From: CAYVBJ01 sp964415185
GTDB lineage: Bacteria; Bacteroidota; Rhodothermia; Balneolales; Balneolaceae
Direction: 5' to 3'
NCBI GenBank assembly: GCA_964415185.1
Contig: CAYPZI010000062.1
Coordinates: 1 to 15,880, forward strand
Length of the DNA: 15,880 nucleotides
Positions 7,073 to 13,750 of the stretch are shown here, piece by piece. Every line of letters starts with the position of its first letter. The stretch's first letter is position 1. The notes beneath the pieces were generated by a model. The model made no database searches and had not been told where the DNA came from. It was given only the letters and a program-made list of their open reading frames with translations. The position numbers and the translations under genes are program-made.

Positions 7073-8601
7073 AACAGAACATCCGGGTTGGCGTGCTATC
7101 TGATAATCCGGGCATCGGATTAATATTAAATGCCATTGGCGTTCCCTGGGATCAATGCAGTAACACTGCAGGCAGCTGGAAAGAGCATTTTTCTGTAATT
7201 GTAATTGATTGTGTACCCGCCACATTTTATGATTTATTCCATCAATATTGTGCCGATGGTGGCGCCGTCCTCGATCTCAGAACTGATAAATCTTTTTATC
7301 CCGGAATGATTTACAGGAAGAAGATAAAGTCTCTTTCGCCTGATCCCGACCACCCGCTGTTTGGCGGACTCGGTATCATTGACATTTATGACAATGTGGC
7401 TTTTTTTGATAAAAATTACTCATCCGAGAACATAATTCGTATCCTCACTGACAGAAACGGGCCGGTAATATGTTGTGGCTATCATCCTGGGCGTGCTTTT
7501 TTGATTGAAAAAGGCTTCCATAGAAAATTCAAGAGCACTGCAAAAAAAAATGCCTTTGAAAATGTGAGCAGGGCTTCCAAACAAAAATCAGTTCATATTA
7601 TGTTAAGGCTTCTGAATATCCTGCACCATTTGCAAGATCTACCGTTTGTTCACAAGTGGTGGTATCCCGGAAACTCGAGATCGGTTTTTGCTTTCAGAAT
7701 TGATTCCGATTTTGCAGGAAAATGCGTGACAAATGAACTGATCCGGTTTTTGAACAATGAAAAAATGCCTTCGAGCTGGTTTTTGCACACCGGTGCTCAC
7801 AGCAACTGGCTTGACCGTTTTCATCTTCTTGAAAGTGCTGAAATAGGTGTCCACGGACATGAACATAAAGTATTCGATGATCCTGAAAAGAACAGAATGA
7901 ATATTTCCCAATCAATTCGGCTTTTAAATAAGGCCGGATTTCACCCGGAAGGATTTGCCGCTCCTTACGGCATCTGGAATGAATCTGTCCGTAATGCCAT
8001 CGAAAGCCTGAAGTTTAAATACTCTTCAGAATTTTCATATAGTTATGACAGCCTTCCGCTGCAAACTCAGAGAGGACATATTCAAATCCCAATACATCCC
8101 ATCTGTACCGCTTCACTTAAAAAAGCCGGACTTGCTGAAAATGAAATGAAAAAATATTACCACGATGCCACTTATCGAAAACTTGGAATGAATAATCCGA
8201 TTATCTTTTATCATCACCCTAACGATCATCATCTGAAGGTGTGGGAATCTCTATTTGAAATCGTAAGAGAAACGCCCGGTATAAAAAGCCTGACAATGAA
8301 GCAATGGTATAACTGGTGGAAGAAACGTGAAAAATTCAGAACAATGATTACTTTTGAGAAAGGTGTGCTTGATTTTAAAGTAGAATCGACGGAAAAGAAT
8401 ATAAAGATGGCTGTCCATACCGGCAATAATAAATTCTATTTGTGTGATGCCCTTAAATCAAATATTCGTGAATCCGTTACAAAAGATTTTTATGGCCCTT
8501 TAAGTAACGATTCAATGCGGACTGGAGTTGGCTATTCTAAAGCTGCCGGCAGATACGAGCAGCTTAAATCGGAATTTTTTAGCAAGCTTTGGAGGAATTA
8601 A
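7069..8601 (+). CDS. Polysaccharide deacetylase-like protein with extra N- and C-terminal domains
   Basis: A 510-aa protein without a signal peptide. Residues about 200-415 match the CE4/NodB fold: RIDSD (210-214) in place of TFDDG, HGHEH (262-266) as the metal-binding histidine motif, FAAPYG (296-301) in place of RxPYG, and FYHHPNDHH (380-388) for the late catalytic histidine. Residues about 1-170 form a separate alpha/beta domain (strands RVGVL, SVIVIDC and GGAVLDL, later YHPGRAFLI) that resembles class I glutamine-amidotransferase-like domains; no catalytic Cys is evident. Residues 420-510 look like a small beta domain. Likely role: removing acetyl (or other) groups from a lipid-linked or cytoplasmic sugar intermediate of the locus. 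An A9 run (7542-7550) lies between the first two domains. ATG overlaps the flippase stop by 4 bp. Confidence 0.75.
   Translation: MKQNIRVGVLSDNPGIGLILNAIGVPWDQCSNTAGSWKEHFSVIVIDCVPATFYDLFHQYCADGGAVLDLRTDKSFYPGMIYRKKIKSLSPDPDHPLFGGLGIIDIYDNVAFFDKNYSSENIIRILTDRNGPVICCGYHPGRAFLIEKGFHRKFKSTAKKNAFENVSRASKQKSVHIMLRLLNILHHLQDLPFVHKWWYPGNSRSVFAFRIDSDFAGKCVTNELIRFLNNEKMPSSWFLHTGAHSNWLDRFHLLESAEIGVHGHEHKVFDDPEKNRMNISQSIRLLNKAGFHPEGFAAPYGIWNESVRNAIESLKFKYSSEFSYSYDSLPLQTQRGHIQIPIHPICTASLKKAGLAENEMKKYYHDATYRKLGMNNPIIFYHHPNDHHLKVWESLFEIVRETPGIKSLTMKQWYNWWKKREKFRTMITFEKGVLDFKVESTEKNIKMAVHTGNNKFYLCDALKSNIRESVTKDFYGPLSNDSMRTGVGYSKAAGRYEQLKSEFFSKLWRN
8591..8595 (+). promoter_or_regulatory. Strong Shine-Dalgarno GGAGG pointing to a CTG start
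   Basis: GGAGG ends eight bases before a CTG codon at 8604, near-ideal spacing. The stop codon of the deacetylase-like gene (TAA, 8599-8601) lies between them. The competing TTG at 8589 lies at and before this motif and has no Shine-Dalgarno of its own. Most other genes in the window have no purine-rich site, so this one stands out and favours CTG as the true start. Confidence 0.6.
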
Positions 8602-8603
8602 CA

Positions 8604-9638
8604 CTGAACGTACTGGCTGTCATACCGCTATCTTCAGGCCTCGTTACCGGCGGCGTACGCACGCAGGCCAGGCAGACCGTTAATCATCTGAAAAAAGTTG
8701 GAGTGAATGTTGACCTGTTCAATCCGTGGGACCCGGTCAGTCCGAAAAACTATGACCTGATTCATGTTTTCCAGGCGGGGGTTAATACTCTCTCGGCCGT
8801 TAGACAGGCGGCCGGTTCCGGTGTTCCCTTGGCCGTTTCCCCCGTTTTCTATACACGCCGAAGCCCGGCGGCCATTAAATCTGCAATACGCCTCGAGGCG
8901 CTCATTAAACCTTTTATTCAGGGTATCGTTTCAGAATTTGGAATAAAAGCAGAGATTTGCCGGTCGGCATCCATAATACTGCCAAATACAAAGGACGAAG
9001 CACAGTTAATAGAAAAAGGGTTCGGAATCGACTCCAATAAAATTTATCCGGTTCCAAACGGGGTAAACGCTGAATTTATTAACGCCAAACCGGATCTCTT
9101 TTTCCGTAAATTCGGACTGAAAAATTTTGTTCTTTTTGCCGGAGATGCCTCATCGAAAAGAAAAAATTTAATAAAGCTGATCAAAGCTTTTGAGACAATC
9201 GAGCATGATCTTGTCATTATTGGCTCATTTAAAAATGACAGTTACAGCAAAAAATGTTTGGATCTCGCGAACAAAAACGACCGCATACTTCTGATTGATA
9301 CAGTTGCACATAACGACCCGATTCTGGCTTCGGCATTCGCGGCTGCCAGGGCCTTTGTACTCCCTTCCCAATTTGAAACCCCGGGAATTGCAGCACTTGA
9401 AGCTGCACTTGCCGGTTGTAAAATCGCAATTACAGAATGTGGGGGAACCCGTGAATACTTTGGAGAAGAATCTTTTTATCTGAATCCGGCTTCTGTCAGT
9501 TCTATAAAAAAAGCTGTTACACAAGCTATAGATGCAAAAGAAGATGATCGTTTAAAAAACCGGATACTGGAAAATTATACGTGGGAAATAATTGCCGGAA
9601 AAACATTACAAGCGTATCAAAGAATCCTGCAGAAATGA
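8604..9638 (+). CDS. GT4-family glycosyltransferase
   Basis: A 344-aa retaining GT-B glycosyltransferase. It opens with the usual first strand (NVLAVIP) and a glycine-rich loop, TGGVRTQAR, that contacts the acceptor side. The C-terminal half has PNGV (about 147-150), FAGDASSKRKN (about 178-188) and the donor-binding E-x7-E motif in FETPGIAALE, then ECGGTREYF. I start it at CTG 8604 because of the GGAGG at 8591-8595 and because the first strand then begins at residue 2, as in related enzymes. A gene caller that ignores CTG would use TTG at 8589 (349 aa). It follows the deacetylase stop by 2 bp and overlaps wecB by 4 bp. Sugar specificity is unknown; a ManNAc-type donor made through WecB is one guess. 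Confidence 0.85.
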   Translation: MNVLAVIPLSSGLVTGGVRTQARQTVNHLKKVGVNVDLFNPWDPVSPKNYDLIHVFQAGVNTLSAVRQAAGSGVPLAVSPVFYTRRSPAAIKSAIRLEALIKPFIQGIVSEFGIKAEICRSASIILPNTKDEAQLIEKGFGIDSNKIYPVPNGVNAEFINAKPDLFFRKFGLKNFVLFAGDASSKRKNLIKLIKAFETIEHDLVIIGSFKNDSYSKKCLDLANKNDRILLIDTVAHNDPILASAFAAARAFVLPSQFETPGIAALEAALAGCKIAITECGGTREYFGEESFYLNPASVSSIKKAVTQAIDAKEDDRLKNRILENYTWEIIAGKTLQAYQRILQK

Positions 9639-10738
9639 CCAAACCCATTGCCATCGTTATTGGAACCCGACCCGAAGCGATCAAACTTGCTCCCCTCATT
9701 TTGGAATTTCGAAAAAGAAATATATCTCATTCGGTAATTCATACGGGCCAGCACGATTCGCTTTCAGAAGAAGTGCTTGGCAAATTTGAAATTGAACCCG
9801 ATTATAACCTGAAGATCATGTCGAAGGGACAAACTCCTGCAAGTATTATGTCGAAAATATTGCAAAACCTGCCTCCGCTGCTTCAAAAAATCAATCCCTG
9901 TTTTCTGATTGTGCAGGGAGATACTTCAAGCGCACTTTCGGCAGCCCAGGCGGCCTTTCTCGAAAATATACCGGTTGCCCATGTAGAGGCCGGACTGAGA
10001 ACATTTGATTTTGATCAGCCTTTTCCCGAAGAATTGAACCGTACATTGATTACTCAAATCGCATCAGTTCACTTTGCCCCGACTGCCTCCGCAAAAAAAA
10101 ACCTGTTTCGCGAACAGATCAATCCTGAAAAAATCATAGTGACAGGAAACACCATAACGGATGCGTTGTTTCATATCCTTGGCCGCACGATCCATTCCAA
10201 AAATAAGATTCGAAAAAAGTACCACGTGCCGGACGGTTCAAAACTCGTATTGTTGACTTCACACCGAAGGGAAAATTTTGGGCTGCCTCAAAAAAAAATT
10301 TTCAGGGCGGTTTTAAAACTTGCCGATTTATACCCGGATATTCGGTTTATTTATCCTGTGCATCCTAATCCTGCAGTATCTGAAAATCTTAAAATGTTAG
10401 ATAATCACTCACAAATACGACTTATCGAACCTCCAGGTTATTTCGATTTTGTGCCTCTTCTTGCGGCTTCCGATATTGTAATGACAGACTCTGGCGGTAT
10501 CCAGGAAGAAGCACCCTCACTTGGCAAACCGGTAATCGTATTGAGGGAAAAAACCGAACGGCCTGAATTGATTCAATCAGGTGCCGGAATTTTAGCCGGC
10601 AGTAATGAAGAACAGATTATGAATGCATTTGAATTCTTCCTCAATCAAAAAAACAGCAAAATAACCAGTCAAAACCTTTTTGGAGATGGGAATACTTCTG
10701 AAAGAATTGCCGGTTTTTTTTCGGGGCTTGCGATTTAA
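9635..10738 (+). CDS. wecB: UDP-N-acetylglucosamine 2-epimerase (non-hydrolysing)
   Basis: A 367-aa enzyme that interconverts UDP-GlcNAc and UDP-ManNAc in the cytoplasm, supplying ManNAc-type donors for surface polysaccharides. Family signatures are complete: GTRPEAIK (10-17), HTGQHDSL (36-43), GDTSSA with Asp96, HVEAGLRT with Glu118, PFPEELNRT with Glu132, SHRREN with His210, PVHPNP, and TDSGGIQEEAPSLGKPVI near 286-303. These residues line up with the catalytic Asp/Glu/Glu/His set of E. coli WecB. ATG at 9635 overlaps the upstream stop (ATGA) and starts directly before the first strand; an ATG at 9581 would add 18 unconserved residues inside the previous gene. Two A9 runs (10093-10101 and 10290-10298) are in the gene. 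No UDP-ManNAc dehydrogenase is present in the window. Confidence 0.95.
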   Translation: MTKPIAIVIGTRPEAIKLAPLILEFRKRNISHSVIHTGQHDSLSEEVLGKFEIEPDYNLKIMSKGQTPASIMSKILQNLPPLLQKINPCFLIVQGDTSSALSAAQAAFLENIPVAHVEAGLRTFDFDQPFPEELNRTLITQIASVHFAPTASAKKNLFREQINPEKIIVTGNTITDALFHILGRTIHSKNKIRKKYHVPDGSKLVLLTSHRRENFGLPQKKIFRAVLKLADLYPDIRFIYPVHPNPAVSENLKMLDNHSQIRLIEPPGYFDFVPLLAASDIVMTDSGGIQEEAPSLGKPVIVLREKTERPELIQSGAGILAGSNEEQIMNAFEFFLNQKNSKITSQNLFGDGNTSERIAGFFSGLAI

Positions 10739-10929
10739 AACAGTTAAGCGACTACTTGTTTTAACCACAAGTATTAATTAAATAGTAAATTTTATTTTAA
10801 TAATTATCAATACTTAACGCATTTCTATACATGCATGTTAGATTAAAAAAACGTTAATTCTATTGCCTTTCCGAATTAATTGAATAAATTAGAAGCAATG
10901 ATTTATCAATCGGAACAAGCGGAGAAGTT
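10739..10929. other. AT-rich intergenic region with weak hairpin after wecB
   Basis: This 191-bp gap is strongly AT-rich and holds no convincing gene. TACTTGT (10753-10759) and ACAAGTA (10767-10773) can form a 7-bp stem with a 7-base loop 14 bp after the wecB stop. The stem is weak and no T-run follows directly, although T-rich sequence comes 15-25 bp later, so a terminator is only possible. The gap probably also holds the promoter of the next gene, but I see no clear -33 TTTG / -7 TAnnTTTG pair. A GGAG at 10921-10924 is a likely ribosome-binding site for that gene. Confidence 0.35.
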
Positions 10930-11436
10930 ATGATAAAATTTCTTGCGGCTTTATTTTGGGTTATACCCCTATTTGCAGAAGCTCAAAATAAAATAGAGAT
11001 ACATTCGGATATTTTCACAAAAAACCGGAACCTCTCAATAAGCCTGAACGGAGAAGAAACAAGCAGTACCCCGGGTACTTTCACCATTTCAAAAGGCATC
11101 GATTACGAAATCACACTCAGGGATCAATCCGGTAGTGTTAAATCCAGATTCAATTTCGTTGTAAAAGAATTCGGCAATAAGAATAATGCTGAACCACCTG
11201 CCTGGTTTTCGAATTCGGATAAACTTGGCAACACCCACGCTGATTACCGTTTATTCACAGCCAAAGGGCGGTCGCCGTCCATGGCAATTGCAATGAATAA
11301 AGGGTTTGACGGTGCGAAGCTGAATGCAGGTTTTGATGTTGATTCTAAAAGCCCGGATTTCAGATTGTTGCGGGCCGAAATCCAAATCATTGGTGATTAC
11401 TATGAAGCTTATTTGCTTACAGGGCACAAAAAGTGA
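10930..11436 (+). CDS. Exported protein of unknown function (168 aa)
   Basis: I do not recognise a family. The protein begins with a good Sec signal peptide (MIKF, hydrophobic run, AEAQ; cleavage probably after residue 18 or 19). The mature part, about 150 residues, is polar and beta-prone, with no cysteines and no C-terminal sorting tail; an Ig-like early segment (NLSISLNGEETSSTPGTFTI) is suggestive only. A conserved-looking end (RLLRAEIQIIGDYYEAYLLT) may be a final beta-hairpin. ATG at 10930 has GGAG 5 nt upstream. It stands alone, 191 bp after wecB and facing the convergent surE operon, so it is likely transcribed from its own promoter. A short AAAAT-CTCG-ATTTT hairpin (11436-11449) overlaps its stop codon and is too weak to call a terminator. 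Confidence 0.7.
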   Translation: MIKFLAALFWVIPLFAEAQNKIEIHSDIFTKNRNLSISLNGEETSSTPGTFTISKGIDYEITLRDQSGSVKSRFNFVVKEFGNKNNAEPPAWFSNSDKLGNTHADYRLFTAKGRSPSMAIAMNKGFDGAKLNAGFDVDSKSPDFRLLRAEIQIIGDYYEAYLLTGHKK

Positions 11437-11495
11437 AAATCTCGATTTTGTAGTTTCATCAGATTTGTACCGGGTTCATTGGTCTATTGTATGTT

Positions 11496-11516
11496 GTTTG
11501 TGGTTTGTGGTTTGTC
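11496..11516. repeat. Heptamer array GTTTGTG (left arm)
   Basis: Three consecutive 7-bp units: GTTTGTG (11496-11502), GTTTGTG (11503-11509) and GTTTGTC (11510-11516). Weaker GTTT-beginning units continue to about 11530. It lies between convergent genes and is complementary in character to the array at 11562-11596. Confidence 0.8.
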
Positions 11517-11561
11517 GTTTATTGTCGTTTGATTCGATTCTCGATCAACATTGTACATGCA

Positions 11562-11596
11562 ACAACTGACAACGGACAACTAACAACTAACAAAAC
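11562..11596. repeat. Heptamer array ACAACNN (right arm)
   Basis: Five consecutive 7-bp units: ACAACTG (11562), ACAACGG (11569), ACAACTA (11576), ACAACTA (11583) and the degenerate ACAAAAC (11590). It has the same period as the array 45 bp to the left and is roughly its reverse complement, so a long imperfect, wobble-rich stem can form between them. The pair lies between the 3' ends of the orphan exported-protein gene and surE. A role as two-way terminator or mRNA 3' structure is possible. Confidence 0.8.
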
Positions 11597-11665
11597 GACT
11601 ACCTGTTTTTCAAAGCAATCTCTGTAATCCCTTGGTTTTTTATTATAGAGCCAGGAGTTCTGAGC

Positions 11666-12427
11666 TTATAATTGAATCTCGCTGAGATCTCTTAAAAGTG
11701 AATATGCCGTAAGGTCATACTGGATAGGCGTTAGGGTGGCATATCCTTTTTCAAGAAGGGCGATATCATTTTCATCATCTTCGTCAAGCAGCTCGAACTT
11801 GCCGGTAAGCCAGTAGTAAGAACGGTTGTTCGGATCCATACGGCCTTCGAACTCCTCAACATACCTGCTGTTGGCCTGCCGCGCCCAGCGGATTTCCTTA
11901 AGGGGCCCGGGTGGCACATTCAGATTCAATGTCACACCATTAGGAAGCCCGTGATTCAAAACATAGCCGATTACTTTCCTTGCAGCATCCTTGGCTCCCG
12001 AGAGATCTGTTTCTTCCGAAAAGTCTGTACAGGATATGGCAATTGACGGAAGTCCGAGAATGGTTCCTTCTGTGGCAGCACTCACGGTGCCCGAATAGAG
12101 TATGTTAATTCCGGCGTTACTGCCGTGATTAATGCCGCTTACCACAAGGTTTGCCCTTCTTGACAGAAGCTGGTTATGGGCAAGCTTAACCGAATCGGCT
12201 GGAGTGCCTGAAACGGCCTGCCCGTTAAATCGGTTATCAATACGAAAAGATCGTGACCGAAGCGGCGTGGAGACGGTAATTGCATGACCAACAGCACTTT
12301 GCTGGCGGTCGGGGGCGACAATTTCAACATCCCCGAACTCATCGGCAACTTCTGCCAGGGCCTTGATTCCCTGCGAAAAAATCCCGTCATCATTACAGAC
12401 CAGAATGAGGGGTTTGGAATAAGTCAT
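11666..12427 (-). CDS. surE: 5'/3'-nucleotidase SurE (survival protein)
   Basis: A 253-aa cytoplasmic, divalent-metal-dependent nucleoside 5'/3'-monophosphate phosphatase. All family signatures are present: CNDDG (11-15) with metal ligands Asp13 and Asp14, APDRQQSAVG with Ser44, SGTPADSVKL (73-82), SGINHGSNAG with Asn100, and YSGTVSAATEG (111-121). Length is normal for SurE. ATG at 12427 begins directly before the first strand (KPLILV). It is the last gene of the leftward group, 11 bp downstream of panB, and its stop faces the heptamer arrays and the convergent exported-protein gene. No clear terminator hairpin follows; a weak stem between CTTGG and CCAGG around 11630-11655 is the only candidate. 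Confidence 0.96.
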   Translation of the reverse strand: MTYSKPLILVCNDDGIFSQGIKALAEVADEFGDVEIVAPDRQQSAVGHAITVSTPLRSRSFRIDNRFNGQAVSGTPADSVKLAHNQLLSRRANLVVSGINHGSNAGINILYSGTVSAATEGTILGLPSIAISCTDFSEETDLSGAKDAARKVIGYVLNHGLPNGVTLNLNVPPGPLKEIRWARQANSRYVEEFEGRMDPNNRSYYWLTGKFELLDEDDENDIALLEKGYATLTPIQYDLTAYSLLRDLSEIQL

Positions 12428-12438
12428 TTAAATCTGTA

Positions 12439-13266
12439 TCAGTTATAAATTTCATTTTCATTCGGGAAATCACCTGATTTTACATCATCGATATATTCGG
12501 CTACTGCTTCGCCTGCAATTTTGTTGAGGTCGGCATACCGACGCAGGAAGCGTGGTGAAAAATCCTTATTTAGTCCAAGCATATCGTGCAATACGAGCAC
12601 TTGTCCGTCGCAATCAGGGCCGGCACCAATTCCTATGGTAGGAACCGATACCGATTGTGTTACCTTTTTGGCAAGCGATGCAGGAATTTTCTCAAGAACC
12701 AGTGAAAAGACACCGGCTTCTTCAAGTTTTTGTGCATCCTCAAGCAATTTTTCAGCTTCCTTTTCCTCTTTAGCCCGGACCTTATAGGTTCCGAACTTAT
12801 AGATACTCTGAGGCGTCAGCCCAAGATGCCCCATGACCGGTATCCCTGCATCAACAATCCGTTTCACCGTATTCACCACAGCACTCCCGCCTTCCAGTTT
12901 TACACCGTGAGCACCCGCCTCTTTCATCATTCTGCCGGCACTGGTCAGGGCTTCCTTTGCCGTTACCTGGTAACTCATAAACGGCAGGTCGGCTATTACA
13001 AGTGCCCGTTTAACACCTCTGACTACACATGAAGTATGATAAATCATGTGATCGAGGGTCATGGGCACGGTGGTTTCAAAACCGGCCATCACATTGCTGG
13101 CAGAATCGCCAACAAGTATTACCTCAATACCGGCCTGATCCACAATACCGGCCATCGTGTAATCATATGCAGTGATCATGCTTATCTTTTCACCACTGCG
13201 CTTCATTTCAACCACGGTTTGTGTGGTTATTTTTACCGGATTTTCCTGTTTTTTTTGTGTACTCAT
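12439..13266 (-). CDS. panB: 3-methyl-2-oxobutanoate hydroxymethyltransferase (ketopantoate synthesis)
   Basis: A 275-aa enzyme that transfers a hydroxymethyl group from methylene-tetrahydrofolate to 2-oxoisovalerate, the first committed step to pantothenate and coenzyme A. Metal and active-site residues expected for PanB are visible: VGDS with Asp54, IADLPFMSY with Asp93, VKLEGG with Glu125 and LEKIP with Glu192. MGHLGLTPQS (145-154) and IGIGAGPDCDGQVLVLHDML (211-230) are also typical. The length is standard. ATG at 13266 overlaps the fabZ stop by 4 bp (ATGA), pointing to coupled translation. panC and panD are not in the window. Confidence 0.96.
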   Translation of the reverse strand: MSTQKKQENPVKITTQTVVEMKRSGEKISMITAYDYTMAGIVDQAGIEVILVGDSASNVMAGFETTVPMTLDHMIYHTSCVVRGVKRALVIADLPFMSYQVTAKEALTSAGRMMKEAGAHGVKLEGGSAVVNTVKRIVDAGIPVMGHLGLTPQSIYKFGTYKVRAKEEKEAEKLLEDAQKLEEAGVFSLVLEKIPASLAKKVTQSVSVPTIGIGAGPDCDGQVLVLHDMLGLNKDFSPRFLRRYADLNKIAGEAVAEYIDDVKSGDFPNENEIYN

Positions 13267-13700
13267 ACCTTGTCAACCGGAACAATTGCCGCAGATGCAA
13301 CCAGTTCACAAACAACATTGCCGTCTACTTTTGTTGTTCCGTCCATTGTTATAAAATTTCTTTTTTGATTCGTGAGGATAACCTCCATGTTGAGCTGATC
13401 ACCCGGAACCACTTTTTTCCTGAATTTTGCACTTTTTATTCCTGTAAAGACGATCAGATATTTCTCCGGTTCCTCAACCTTGTTTTTCATCAGCATAATA
13501 CAGCCGCTTTGAGCCAAGGCTTCAAGCTGCAATACGCCTGGCATGATAGGTGCCTCCGGAAAATGACCATTAAAAAATTGCTCGTTAACGGATACATTTT
13601 TAATTGTAACAATCCGGTTCTCTTCCAGTTCGAGAACCCTGTCAACAAGTAGAAAAGGATATCTGTGAGGGATGTAATTTTTTATTTCTTCAATGTTCAT
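13263..13700 (-). CDS. fabZ: 3-hydroxyacyl-[acyl-carrier-protein] dehydratase FabZ
   Basis: A 145-aa hot-dog-fold dehydratase of fatty acid synthesis. It has PHRYPFLLVDRV (11-22), GHFPEAPIMPGVLQLEALAQ (45-64) with catalytic His46 and Glu60, and the usual GIKSAKFRKKVVPGD segment. I start it at ATG 13700 (MNIEEI); ATG 13706 would add two residues, and a GTG at 13796 would run 46 bp into menG and add unconserved sequence. In most Bacteroidota FabZ is fused to LpxC; here it stands alone at normal single-domain length, with no lpxC next to it. It is 50 bp downstream of menG and overlaps panB by 4 bp. Since acyl-chain length specificity cannot be read from sequence, a second FabZ elsewhere in the genome remains possible. 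Confidence 0.95.
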   Translation of the reverse strand: MNIEEIKNYIPHRYPFLLVDRVLELEENRIVTIKNVSVNEQFFNGHFPEAPIMPGVLQLEALAQSGCIMLMKNKVEEPEKYLIVFTGIKSAKFRKKVVPGDQLNMEVILTNQKRNFITMDGTTKVDGNVVCELVASAAIVPVDKV

Positions 13701-13750
13701 TAACATGTTCAAATTTATTAGGTTCTTTGAGCAGGGAGCTAAATATACGT

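Noticed and set aside
9225..9524. 99-codon minus-strand frame inside the GT4 gene
   Set aside because: The sense strand carries a complete GT4 donor-binding motif; the antisense product is Cys/Arg-rich and featureless.
9581..9634. ATG at 9581 as start of wecB
   Set aside because: It lies inside the preceding gene and adds 18 unconserved residues; ATG 9635 gives the usual N-terminus right before GTRPEAIK and a standard ATGA overlap.
11324..11569. 81-codon plus-strand frame overlapping the orphan gene and the heptamer array
   Set aside because: It starts out of frame within the exported-protein gene and its tail (CCLWFVVCRLL) is translated low-complexity repeat.
10749..11609. CGACTACYTGTTTT direct repeats (10749-10762 and 11596-11609) flanking the orphan exported gene
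   Set aside because: They match at 13 of 14 bases, but a rough count of 14-mer pairs in 16 kb predicts several such matches by chance. There is no integrase, tRNA gene or target duplication to support an inserted element.
13221..13652. 143-codon plus-strand frame opposite panB and fabZ
   Set aside because: It is antisense to two certain genes with complete family motifs and reads as low-complexity, Phe/Cys/His-rich sequence with no recognisable domain.
13704..13717. TAAATTTG on the minus strand before fabZ, resembling a Bacteroidota -7 box
   Set aside because: It ends 3 bp before a start codon and has no TTTG-like -33 element at the right distance, so transcription would start inside the gene.
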